64,000 nt of DNA, taken from positions 47,842 to 111,841 of the forward strand of contig JACRIR010000150.1 in assembly GCA_016215705.1 (NCBI GenBank), read 5' to 3'. The translations under genes were made by a program, and so were the position numbers. The notes beneath the pieces are model-generated. The model worked only from the letters and a program-made list of their open reading frames with translations, made no database searches and was not told the origin of the DNA. This document shows positions 44,526 to 51,559 of the stretch, piece by piece (within the stretch, counting starts at the first letter, position 1; the number at the start of each line of letters is the position of its first letter). The DNA is from Candidatus Poribacteria bacterium. Lineage in GTDB: Bacteria > Abyssobacteria > SURF-5.

Positions 44526-44866
44526 TACTCACCTTCGGCTTTAACAAAATCTTCCAGGCTCTTATATATCAAATCGGCCACCCCCAATTGGTTGGATCGT
44601 CCCAATTCGCGCGCCATTTCCTCATCGAGAAAATCCTGAAACACCTCTTCGGCCTTGCCTCCACTGAGAAGAGGGTTTTTCGGAACGGTCTTGCGCATCT
44701 CCCGAATGAGCATGTGGAGAAAATACGCCTCCAGCTCTTGAGCGGCGGCACGAAGTCGTTTGGGTTCGGAATCTGAGTGGGGAGAGCACAGGTATTGGAG
44801 CTTGCGTTCGGTCTGGCCGACCCCCGAATACCTGGCCGAAACCGAAGCGATATCGAATTGATTCAT
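44525..44866 (-). CDS. flgJ: Rod-binding protein, FlgJ N-terminal domain only
   Basis: 113 residues. LRAAAQELEAYFLHMLIREMRKTVPKNPLLSGGKAEEVFQDFLDEEMARELGRSNQLGVADLIYKSLEDF matches the FlgJ N-domain that caps and helps assemble the periplasmic rod (the 'aFEa-fl-qmlkeM...' pattern). The muramidase domain of enterobacterial FlgJ is missing, as in many other phyla; another peptidoglycan hydrolase must open the wall. Translationally coupled to flgI upstream (12 bp) and flgN downstream. Confidence 0.9.
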   Translation of the reverse strand: MNQFDIASVSARYSGVGQTERKLQYLCSPHSDSEPKRLRAAAQELEAYFLHMLIREMRKTVPKNPLLSGGKAEEVFQDFLDEEMARELGRSNQLGVADLIYKSLEDFVKAEGE

Positions 44867-44878
44867 TTCGTATGGTCT

Positions 44879-46003
44879 CTACATAACCTCAAGACGCCCT
44901 TGGAGCGCCCCCGCTCGTTCGATCGCCTGAAAGATCGCAATCAGGTCTTGCGGTGTAACTCCAATGGCATTCAAGGCGGCTGCTATTTCGCCTACATTCG
45001 CGCCACTCACCTCGGCCACCCGGCCTTCTGGAGGGGCGCCTTGGCCGGTTTCGCCGGCAGGCTTGCCGATAACTATGCGAATGTCTCCGTGGGAAACGGC
45101 GATGGGGGTTACGGCTACGTCGTGTCCAACCACGATGGTACCGGTCCTCTCATTCATGACCACTTTCGCCGGCGCATCGGATTTGACAGTGACTGATTCC
45201 ACCTCACCAATAAAGGCGACCCTGTCGTTTGCGAATCTTTCCGGAATCTCGACCTTGACAGTGCCTCCATCAACGGCCTGGGCGCATGCTTTCCCGAAAT
45301 GAGAGTTGACGGCGTCAGTAACTCGCGCCGCCGTCGTGAAATCTGCCCGCTTGAGACAAAGTGTCAGATACTTGCCGTCAGAGATGATCGTTGATGGGAC
45401 TTCTTTCTCGACAATAGCGCCACCCGGCACAATGCCGGCCGTCTGATGCTTTATCTGGCCTCCCCTCCGCCCGCGTGTCTCGAAACCGCCGATGGACACC
45501 GGGCCCTGAGCCACCGCATAGGTTTCATTGTCGGCGCCTCTGAGGGGGGTGAGGAGAAGAGTTCCGCCGCGCAGGCTTACAGCGTCGCCGATAGTGGACA
45601 CAACGGCGTCAATGCCTGAGCCTTCGCTTGCATATGGGGGAAGCTCGGCTGTGACCATCACGGCAGCAACGTTTTCTGCCCGCAACTGCCTGCTCTCAAA
45701 GCTGACACCGAACTGGTTCACCATGTTCGCAAGCATCTGGCGGGTGAACGGGACGCGCCGCCCGTCTCCCGTTCCGTCGAGCCCCACCACGAGCCCCTGC
45801 CCCACCAACTGGTTGCTCCTCACTCCCCGCACGAACGCAATGTCCTTGATTCTCGTCGCCGGCTCAGCAGTTGCGGAAGAGCCGGAGAGAGCCATACAAA
45901 GACACAGCGCAAGCACGAATCCTGAGAGGAAAAAGGCCAAAGTTTCCCATTTGCCTTTCGCCTTCCAGCGCTCACTTTTCGGCCCGGTTCTCCTCTTCAC
46001 CAT
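44879..46003 (-). CDS. flgI: Flagellar P-ring protein FlgI
   Basis: 374 residues. N-terminal signal sequence TLAFFLSGFVLALCLCMALSGSSATAEP leads to the periplasm; the mature part begins TRIKDIAFVRGVRSNQLVGQGLVVGLDGTGDG, the FlgI signature, and ends PQDLIAIFQAIERAGALQGRLEVM. Forms the ring around the rod in the peptidoglycan layer, with FlgA as assembly factor. Full length and well conserved. Confidence 0.96.
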   Translation of the reverse strand: MVKRRTGPKSERWKAKGKWETLAFFLSGFVLALCLCMALSGSSATAEPATRIKDIAFVRGVRSNQLVGQGLVVGLDGTGDGRRVPFTRQMLANMVNQFGVSFESRQLRAENVAAVMVTAELPPYASEGSGIDAVVSTIGDAVSLRGGTLLLTPLRGADNETYAVAQGPVSIGGFETRGRRGGQIKHQTAGIVPGGAIVEKEVPSTIISDGKYLTLCLKRADFTTAARVTDAVNSHFGKACAQAVDGGTVKVEIPERFANDRVAFIGEVESVTVKSDAPAKVVMNERTGTIVVGHDVAVTPIAVSHGDIRIVIGKPAGETGQGAPPEGRVAEVSGANVGEIAAALNAIGVTPQDLIAIFQAIERAGALQGRLEVM

Positions 46004-46024
46004 TTGACTCGCTTCCCCTTTTAT

Positions 46025-46678
46025 TCAGAACGGCCATACAAATTCGAGGAATTCCTTTATCACTCCTCGTTTTTCGACGGTGCTCAGTGGGCCTTTGCCG
46101 GCGTAATATATTTCCGAATTGGCGATCTGTGTAGAAAGAATGGTGTTTTGGGCCGAGATGTCCTGGGGACGGACGGTTCCCACGAGAATGACCGAATTCT
46201 TTTCCTCGTTTATCTTGACGGCCTGGCTGGCTTCTATTCGCAGATTACCATTGGGAAGAATCTCGGTAACCTGGCCCGATACCGTCCCCGTAATCGCGAA
46301 TGAGCGGTCGGAGGAACCCTCTCCGTCAAACTCGCTCTGGGCGTCGACATTGATGCTGGGATTTACCGAAAGTGGCCTGCCGAAAATGTGCGTCAACCCG
46401 AAAATGTCATCGATATCGTCAAAATCCAAAGAGAGCTGACTTTCCTTGTCAGTGCTCATGTTCGTGTCGTTTGTGGCAGTCGTTTCTTCAACGATCAGAA
46501 TGGTTATGATGTCGCCGATCTTGTAAACCGCCTTTGTGGTCGAATAAAGTGAGGCGGTCTTGCCGGCCGCCTTGTTCCAAATCGAGTCGGCCAGAGCGAT
46601 CTCGCTGCAACCAAGCGCCATCAGAATGAACACCGTCAAGAGAAGAAAGCGGCCTTTCGGATTCGCACACTCACTCAT
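46025..46678 (-). CDS. flgH: Flagellar L-ring lipoprotein FlgH
   Basis: 217 residues. A lipoprotein signal (FLLLTVFILMALGC, Cys24) anchors it to the outer membrane. Core motifs: VYKIGDIITILIVEETTATNDTNMSTDKESQLSLDF, GEGSSDRSFAITGTVSGQVTEILPNGNLRIEASQAVKINEEKNSVILVGTVRPQDISAQNTILSTQIANSEIYYAGKG and the terminal FLEFVWPF. Builds the ring that lets the rod pass the outer membrane, confirming a diderm. Two bases separate its ATG from the stop of the small ORF upstream. Confidence 0.96.
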   Translation of the reverse strand: MSECANPKGRFLLLTVFILMALGCSEIALADSIWNKAAGKTASLYSTTKAVYKIGDIITILIVEETTATNDTNMSTDKESQLSLDFDDIDDIFGLTHIFGRPLSVNPSINVDAQSEFDGEGSSDRSFAITGTVSGQVTEILPNGNLRIEASQAVKINEEKNSVILVGTVRPQDISAQNTILSTQIANSEIYYAGKGPLSTVEKRGVIKEFLEFVWPF

Positions 46679-46680
46679 GT

Positions 46681-46839
46681 TTACGCCTCCGGATGGGGAC
46701 CATGATACAGGATGGAAGAGTCCTGTTTGTGACGTATTCCGAGAAACATCTTCTTGGGAATCGCCTTCGGTGGCGGTTCGGCCTTCGGCTTGACCCTGAG
46801 AACCATTCTCTGGAATCCTCTATCGGGACCTTTCATCAT
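46681..46839 (-). CDS. Small ORF between flgA and flgH, unrecognised (52 aa)
   Basis: 52 codons from the ATG at 46839 to TAA at 46681, ending two bases before the flgH ATG. AAGAAGGAGAG lies 4 bp upstream of the start, within the last codons of flgA, so translation would be coupled. The product begins MMKGPDRGFQRMVLRVKPKAE, continues with a Pro/Lys-rich stretch (PPPKAIPKKMFLGI) and ends SSILYHGPHPEA. No signal peptide or membrane helix and no family recognised. It is too short for usual gene calling; the strong SD and tight spacing are the case for it, and the compositional bias argues for caution. Confidence 0.45.
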   Translation of the reverse strand: MMKGPDRGFQRMVLRVKPKAEPPPKAIPKKMFLGIRHKQDSSILYHGPHPEA

Positions 46840-47959
46840 TCTCTCCTTCTTTCGCTATCATTAGTGTGTTGGAATCCAGCACAGTGGCCTTCACAATCTT
46901 CTTCGAGGCAAGGCGAACGCGAACAAGCTCATTGGCCCGTCCGTCTTCAAGCACGCGACCGGTGGTGGCAATGGAAAACCCGTCTCCCATCCATGTGACC
47001 GAAACCTCCTTGCCCTTCTGAATGACGGAGGGGCCGACAAGCAATTTACTGTCGAGCACGGCCCCGGGGCGTATGGTCTGAGCGGCTACCAGCCCCACTG
47101 CTTGTTCCACGTGCGTGAACGATTCGTCGTCAACGAGTCCCTGCTCAATCTCTTTAGTCTCTACGTCCGATTCGGTGACTGGTTGCCCCCGTCCTATTTT
47201 GTGAGTGGCCACAAGAGCCTCAACGTAGCGTTCAACACCGAACCTGTGATTCAGCTCGCAGTACGGCCTGCCTTCCGCCATCACTTGGAATCTTGCGAGA
47301 ACGCTGCCGGAGAAGTCCTCGCTGGCAGAGACTTCTATATGTATTGCGCGCTCACCCGCAGGAACAGGCACAGGAACAAAATTCTTTGGAACCGTTACAA
47401 TGTACGAACCATGAGGCCATCCCGTCCGCCGGGATACGTATTCCGTGAATTCCCGCTGAAGCTCATCGAGCGTCACCATCTCATATGCGCGCATGACGAC
47501 AACCTCGCTCGACCCTGCGAATCTCAGGGAAGACACGTCAGCGCCGGCGATTCGGAGCGCTGTCGCAATGGCCTCATGGCTCAGCGTCAGCGTCTCCGCC
47601 GGAGGCGGAGCCGAACATAGGGGAATTGCGCTGATAGGTCCGGCAGGTCCGGATGCATCAGGCTCCGAGATGATTGCCACGTCGCCCAACCGAACTGCCG
47701 ACGTGCGAACTTCGGCTGTGCCCCTAAGCGTAATGGTAGCGGCGAGGATATCGCCGGTCCATACGTTTGAGAATACAAAGACTATGCTTGCTATGAAGAT
47801 GCATCGAACCGTGAACCTGTTCCGCGATTCTGCAGATGCGAATCTATTCGCATTCGCGCGATCAAACAGGGCCGGAAATACCATGCGAATGAATCCGCGT
47901 TTACAGCGGCCCCGTCCGAATGAACTTCTGCCACGAAGATTCAATATTCTGGCTGCCAC
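46820..47959 (-). CDS. flgA: Flagellar P-ring assembly chaperone FlgA
   Basis: 379 residues. Preceded by a hydrophobic N-terminal segment (VRCIFIASIVFVFSNVWTGDILA, about 51-74) that acts as signal sequence; the 50 residues before it are unusually long and basic, so a downstream start is possible. The body has FVPVPVPAGERAIHIEVSASEDFSG and the SAF domain EALVATHKIGRGQPVTESDVETKEIEQG ... PGAVLDSKLL with QKGKEVSVTWMGDGFSIATTGRVLEDG, which bind FlgI. Longer than E. coli FlgA through an N-terminal domain also found in other phyla. Confidence 0.92.
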   Translation of the reverse strand: MAARILNLRGRSSFGRGRCKRGFIRMVFPALFDRANANRFASAESRNRFTVRCIFIASIVFVFSNVWTGDILAATITLRGTAEVRTSAVRLGDVAIISEPDASGPAGPISAIPLCSAPPPAETLTLSHEAIATALRIAGADVSSLRFAGSSEVVVMRAYEMVTLDELQREFTEYVSRRTGWPHGSYIVTVPKNFVPVPVPAGERAIHIEVSASEDFSGSVLARFQVMAEGRPYCELNHRFGVERYVEALVATHKIGRGQPVTESDVETKEIEQGLVDDESFTHVEQAVGLVAAQTIRPGAVLDSKLLVGPSVIQKGKEVSVTWMGDGFSIATTGRVLEDGRANELVRVRLASKKIVKATVLDSNTLMIAKEGENDERSR

Positions 47960-47962
47960 GCT

Positions 47963-48748
47963 TTACTGCCTCATGTTATTTGCTACCTGCAACATCTGAT
48001 CCGAAGTGGTTATGACCGACGAGTTGATCTCGAATGCCCTTTGCGTAATGATAAGTTGAACAATCTCATCGACGACCGATACATTGGAAGCCTCGATGAA
48101 TCCCTGCCTCAACGTTCCCGCGCCCTCTTCGCCGGGATTGCTGAGAATCGGATCGCCGGAAGATTCTGACTGGCGAAACAGATTGCGCCCCTGGCTCAGG
48201 AGACCGGCCGGATTAATGAATCGCGCAAGCTCGATCTGACCAAGCTCATCCGTCGTGCCGTCCGCCAAGGTGACAGTCACGGTGCCATCGGTGCCGATAG
48301 TCGTGTTGATTGCGTCCTCGGGAATAGTGATCTCGGGTTCGAGCGCAAACCCATCTGCGGTGACAATCGTGCCGTCACGATTAATCTGAAATGAACCATC
48401 GCGCGTATATGCTATCTCTCCATCCGGCAGCGTGATCTGGAAGAAGCCGTCACCCTCGATTGCAGCATCTAGCGTGTTCCCGGTCTCGACAAAGGGACCT
48501 TGCTCGAATAGTTTGGTCACCGAGACAACTCCGACACCGGACCCGATCTGAATGCCCGCAGGTATCTCGAGCCCTTGTGCGGCGGTAGCTCCCGGAGCGC
48601 GAAGCGTCTGGTAGAGCAAGTCATGAAAATCGACCCGGCTTCGCTTGAACGAAGTGGTGTTTACGTTGGCGAGATTATTGGAGATGACATCCAGATTCAA
48701 CTGCTGGGCGGTCATGCCCGTTGCCGCTGTGAACAGAGACCTTTGCAT
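47963..48748 (-). CDS. flgG: Flagellar distal rod protein FlgG
   Basis: 261 residues. MQRSLFTAATGMTAQQLNLDVISNNLANVNTTSFKRSRVDFHDLLYQTL is the rod motif; EGDGFFQITLPDGEIAYTRDGSFQINRDG the core; VSVVDEIVQLIITQRAFEINSSVITTSDQMLQVANNMRQ the C-terminal helix. Forms the distal rod. Normal length. Just upstream of flgA, 43 bp downstream of flgF. Confidence 0.96.
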   Translation of the reverse strand: MQRSLFTAATGMTAQQLNLDVISNNLANVNTTSFKRSRVDFHDLLYQTLRAPGATAAQGLEIPAGIQIGSGVGVVSVTKLFEQGPFVETGNTLDAAIEGDGFFQITLPDGEIAYTRDGSFQINRDGTIVTADGFALEPEITIPEDAINTTIGTDGTVTVTLADGTTDELGQIELARFINPAGLLSQGRNLFRQSESSGDPILSNPGEEGAGTLRQGFIEASNVSVVDEIVQLIITQRAFEINSSVITTSDQMLQVANNMRQ

Positions 48749-48791
48749 TCCAACCTCCCCGTGGTCTTATCCGCGCGCACGCGTAAGAGCC

Positions 48792-49547
48792 TTAAGTCCG
48801 AGCTATCTGATTTACGGCTGCATTGAGCGATTCATCAATCGCCTGAATGATACGCTGATCCGCCTCATACATGCGGGCCGTATCCATTAGCGATACGAGT
48901 TCTGATATCGGATTCACGTTCGAACGCTCCAACGCACTCACCCGAAGACTTGACGTTTGAACGGGCGACTGCGTCTGGCGCACCTCTTCGACGGCGCCGT
49001 AGAGATTCTGTCCATACTTTGAAAGCTGGTACGGACGTGGAAAATCGACAACAAGAAGCCGGTCTACCGACGCGCCGTCAACAAGCACGTCTCCTGCTTG
49101 AGAGAGCCGTACGCTGGCGCCGCGCGCCACAATCGGGCCTTGTTGCCCTCGAACAAAATAACCGTCCTGACTGACAAGCCTTCCTTCAGCATCCAACGAG
49201 AAATTCCCTGCCCGTGTGTACCTTTCCCCTGCCGGCGTTTCAACGACAAAGAAGCCACTGCCCTCTATCGCGGCATCCAGTGGGTTGCCGGTGTCGATTA
49301 TGGAACCAATCGAAAAATCGCCCGCCGTCGCATCGAGCGCAGAACCACCGCCGGGAATCTCGCCTGAACCACGTTCCGACGGAAACCGTCTTATTTCGCC
49401 TGCAAAAACCTGATAGAAGCCCCTGGATATCGGCTCGGCTCTCTTGAATGCCGCCGTACTGACGTTCGTCAGATTGTCTGCGATTACATCAAGCCGTTCC
49501 CTTTGACCTATCATTCCGGAAGCCGCCGCATATACACCGCGAAGCAT
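48792..49547 (-). CDS. flgF: Flagellar proximal rod protein FlgF
   Basis: 251 residues from the ATG at 49547, with GGGAG about 10 bp upstream; the frame is open 11 codons further. MLRGVYAAASGMIGQRERLDVIADNLTNVSTAAFKRAEPIS starts the rod motif; EGSGFFVVETPAGERYTRAGNFSLDAEGRLVSQDGYFV and ERSNVNPISELVSLMDTARMYEADQRIIQAIDESLNAAVNQIART are typical of FlgF. First gene of this flagellar run. Confidence 0.94.
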   Translation of the reverse strand: MLRGVYAAASGMIGQRERLDVIADNLTNVSTAAFKRAEPISRGFYQVFAGEIRRFPSERGSGEIPGGGSALDATAGDFSIGSIIDTGNPLDAAIEGSGFFVVETPAGERYTRAGNFSLDAEGRLVSQDGYFVRGQQGPIVARGASVRLSQAGDVLVDGASVDRLLVVDFPRPYQLSKYGQNLYGAVEEVRQTQSPVQTSSLRVSALERSNVNPISELVSLMDTARMYEADQRIIQAIDESLNAAVNQIART

Positions 49548-49602
49548 GCGCTTTTTCTCCCAAGGCCCTAACGCTTCCAACCTGTAACTCTGAACAACAC
49601 TT

Positions 49603-49638
49603 TGTCATTCCGGGCGAAGCGAAGAAGCTCGCGTCAGA
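49603..49638. repeat. GTCATTC-type dispersed repeat
   Basis: TTGTCATTCCGGGCGAAGCG and AAGAAGCTCGCG: same family as the copies at 18268-18295 and 57123-57229. Non-coding, upstream of flgF. Confidence 0.6.
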
Positions 49639-49699
49639 GAATCCCTCATAAAAAAGTGTCTCGCGAACCCCTTTTGTTATATTGACCCGCATTCTCAGC

Positions 49700-49728
49700 G
49701 TAGGGGCGACCCGGCGGGTCGCCCTTAC
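49700..49728. repeat. GTAGGGGCGACCC palindrome repeat
   Basis: GTAGGGGCGACC / GGGTCGCCCTTAC inverted repeat. The same family is at 52621-52650 and, shorter, at 59561-59586. Possibly a hairpin. Confidence 0.65.
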
Positions 49729-49887
49729 AAAGAACTACGGGACACTCCCATAATCGCCAATGTGAGATACCTCGCCTGCCTACCCACTACGTTCAAACAT
49801 ATCTTGAGCAAGCGATGTGCCAACTGCGAAGCATTGTCTTCTGTGAATATGGATTGTCTAAGACAAGGACTTGCAGGATGTTATAAT

Positions 49888-49904
49888 GTGACAATAATTG
49901 TCAC
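49888..49904. promoter_or_regulatory. 17-bp palindrome GTGACAATAATTGTCAC
   Basis: Two 8-bp arms around one base, immediately after a TATAAT (49882-49887). The TGACA/TGTCA half-sites also appear as TGACATTGTCA at 50391-50401, in the promoter of the Rrf2 gene. A regulator site is likely; which one is unknown. No gene begins immediately downstream on the plus strand. Confidence 0.5.
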
Positions 49905-50144
49905 GCTCCCACTGAAGAGATGGAAGCGGAAAGAGGAGCCACGACACTAAGAAATTTTTTCCGCCCTGCGGAAAGGATTGCTCGGAAGAGTTCGCAAACA
50001 GCGAACCGTGGAAATCACAAGTGAACACGCGAATTAGCGCAAGGCAGCCGCGCTATTTGTGTCTCAGGCAATCTGCAATACCTTGCGACCTTGCCCCTTG
50101 TGCTTTGACCAACGACCGGCGAGAATTTGCGAAATCGTGAATCC

Positions 50145-50306
50145 CTAGAACGGACGCGCGCTCTGGTCACAAGAGCGATGCTTCTCATCTTGCTTGGCCT
50201 TTTCGATAAGGGCGCGGATGAACTTGAGAGCTGCCTGTGCATCTTTGTCGGTCGCAATCTGCTCAAGCTCCATGACCTGTCTTTCGTCAAGCGTAATTGT
50301 CCTCAT
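50145..50306 (-). CDS. Small conserved-looking protein (53 aa)
   Basis: 53 codons from ATG at 50306 to TAG at 50145. GGGAGG lies 9 bp before the ATG and a good promoter (50339-50367) precedes it. Residues MRTITLDERQVMELEQIAT, then DKDAQAALKFIRALIEKAK, form two amphipathic helices with the heptad-like spacing of small uncharacterised proteins; it ends SCDQSARPF. No signal, no membrane helix. Divergent from the Rrf2 gene, with which it shares a 170-bp promoter region, so possibly under Rrf2 control. Function unknown. Confidence 0.65.
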   Translation of the reverse strand: MRTITLDERQVMELEQIATDKDAQAALKFIRALIEKAKQDEKHRSCDQSARPF

Positions 50307-50338
50307 CGGAACTGTCCTCCCTGTTGGCGGCGTTATTT

Positions 50339-50367
50339 ACTATATCCCCTTCCTGCGTCGAAGGCAA
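50339..50367 (-). promoter_or_regulatory. Promoter of the 53-aa gene
   Basis: Minus strand: -35 TTGCCT (50362-50367), exact 17-bp spacer, -10 TATAGT (50339-50344). 33 bp before the ATG at 50306. Inferred from consensus. Confidence 0.55.
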
Positions 50368-50389
50368 TGGGAACAGGGTGGGAAGTGAA

Positions 50390-50419
50390 TTGACATTGTC
50401 ATGGCAATTTGCATAGAAT
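50390..50419 (+). promoter_or_regulatory. Promoter of the Rrf2 gene with overlapping palindrome
   Basis: -35 TTGACA (50390-50395), 18-bp spacer, -10 TAGAAT (50414-50419). The palindrome TGACA-T-TGTCA (50391-50401) overlaps the -35, a location expected for autoregulation by a repressor. Confidence 0.65.
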
Positions 50420-50476
50420 GATTAAAGGCGCGTTCGTCAAAGGCATTACTTCCAACCTAAGACGCGGGGCGACGAA

Positions 50477-50902
50477 ATGCAACTCACACGCGGGGCCGAT
50501 TATGCATTGCGGGGACTTTTGTATTTGGCCAGACAGCCGAAGGGAAAACTCGTGATGGCAAGCGAGATCGCCGCCGCCGAGCGAATACCCGAGTATTTCT
50601 TCTCGAAACTGTTTCAGAACCTGGCAAAGGGCGGGGTGGTAAACTCATTTAGAGGGAGCAACGGAGGTTTCGTGCTTGCAAGGTCTGCGAAAGAAATAAC
50701 CGTGCTCGAGGTTATCGAGGCAATCGACGGCCCGGTTGCTTTGAACAAATGCGCAGATTCCCCTGAAGTGTGCGAGAAAAGCGGCAGTTGTCCTTTTCAT
50801 GAGTATTGGAAGGAAGCTCAGAAAGCGCTTGTCTCAACCCTCGGGAAATACACTCTTGCAGATGCGGTTGCGCATGTTGATGCGATTGCGCCAAAGCACT
50901 GA
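50477..50902 (+). CDS. Rrf2-family transcriptional regulator (IscR/NsrR-like)
   Basis: 141 residues. MQLTRGADYALRGLLYLARQPKGKLVMASEIAAAERIPEYFFSKLFQNLAKGGVVNSFRGSNGGFVLAR is the winged helix. CADSPEVCEKSGSCPFH (about 92-108) supplies three cysteines that in IscR and NsrR bind an Fe-S cluster sensing Fe-S status, NO or redox. The spacing C-x7-C-x5-C is of the family type. Likely represses its own promoter at TGACA-T-TGTCA and perhaps the divergent small gene. Signal sensed is not deducible. Confidence 0.9.
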   Translation: MQLTRGADYALRGLLYLARQPKGKLVMASEIAAAERIPEYFFSKLFQNLAKGGVVNSFRGSNGGFVLARSAKEITVLEVIEAIDGPVALNKCADSPEVCEKSGSCPFHEYWKEAQKALVSTLGKYTLADAVAHVDAIAPKH

Positions 50903-50924
50903 TTCCCCACGCAACGCAAAGCGT

Positions 50925-50952
50925 GGACAGACCCTTCAAATAAGGTCTGTCC
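50925..50952 (+). terminator. Hairpin after the Rrf2 gene
   Basis: GGACAGACC (50925-50933) paired with GGTCTGTCC (50944-50952), 10-nt loop, followed by CTATTCTCTCCC (weak U content). It resembles the hairpin at 32608-32645 and may be a dispersed repeat serving as terminator. Confidence 0.5.
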
Positions 50953-51011
50953 CTATTCTCTCCCAGCGCCGGTTCCTTCCCCCCTTTCGCCTCTTGTTTC
51001 GCAGACGCATA

Positions 51012-51041
51012 TTGACTTTCACTCTGATGGTGTGGTACAAA
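51012..51041 (+). promoter_or_regulatory. Possible promoter of the epimerase operon
   Basis: -35 TTGACT (51012-51017), 18-bp spacer, -10-like TACAAA (51036-51041), about 50 bp before the ATG at 51090. The -10 is weak. Confidence 0.35.
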
Positions 51042-51089
51042 AGTGTAAGTTCAACTGAAACCCGTCGGAATTCACCGGGAGCGAAACTC

Positions 51090-51539
51090 ATGATCGAAGG
51101 AGTCAATTTGGTTAATCTCGTGGCGCGCGTTGACGACCGTGGGTATCTAATAGAAATTCTGAGAGCTACCGACAAGCATTTCACAAAATTCGGACAGGTT
51201 TACCTGGTCGGCAATATGGGGCGGGGCACAATCCGGGCTTTCCATAAACATCAGGCTCTTTGGGACTGGTTCTTCATCAGCCACGGGTCGGCCAAGTTCG
51301 CTCTCAGGGACGACCGCACGGACAGCCCGACCTACGAGCAGATGGAAACCTTCGTGATTACTCAGCGGAATCCGTCTCTGCTGGTTGTGCCGCCGGGCGT
51401 GTTTCATGGCTGGATGTCTCTCGAAGATGACACGCAAATGATAAGTACGGCAAGCGAGGTTTACAATCGGGAAAAACCCGATGAGGTCAGGGTCGCGCCC
51501 GACTCCTTCGGATACAAATGGGAAGTCGCAGGCAGGTAA
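51090..51539 (+). CDS. dTDP-4-dehydrorhamnose 3,5-epimerase-like (RmlC-family) protein
   Basis: 149 residues from the ATG at 51090 (GGGAG 9 bp upstream); the frame is open further upstream but that part has no family features. TIRAFHKHQALWDWFFISHGSAKFALRDDRTDS and LLVVPPGVFHGWMSLEDDTQMISTASEVYNREKPDEVRV follow the RmlC cupin pattern (RG-H..., P-GvaHGf, Y...DE). Shorter than RmlC (about 180 aa), so it may be a related sugar-nucleotide epimerase. Operon with the SDR 20 bp downstream suggests a joint sugar-nucleotide pathway. Confidence 0.82.
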   Translation: MIEGVNLVNLVARVDDRGYLIEILRATDKHFTKFGQVYLVGNMGRGTIRAFHKHQALWDWFFISHGSAKFALRDDRTDSPTYEQMETFVITQRNPSLLVVPPGVFHGWMSLEDDTQMISTASEVYNREKPDEVRVAPDSFGYKWEVAGR

Positions 51540-51559
51540 CGGCCTGAGGGAGAAAGAAC

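Larger units (their letters stand above)
49581..50144. other. 564-bp gene-free region upstream of flgF
   Basis: Holds two repeats (49603-49638 and 49700-49728) and a palindrome with a -10-like box (49882-49904). The remainder shows no credible ORF with a ribosome site. No convincing sigma-28 or sigma-54 promoter for flgF was found. Confidence 0.45.

Noticed and set aside
49762-49950. A 62-codon plus-strand frame
   Set aside because: It spans the TATAAT and the palindrome at 49882-49904, with no SD and no family features.
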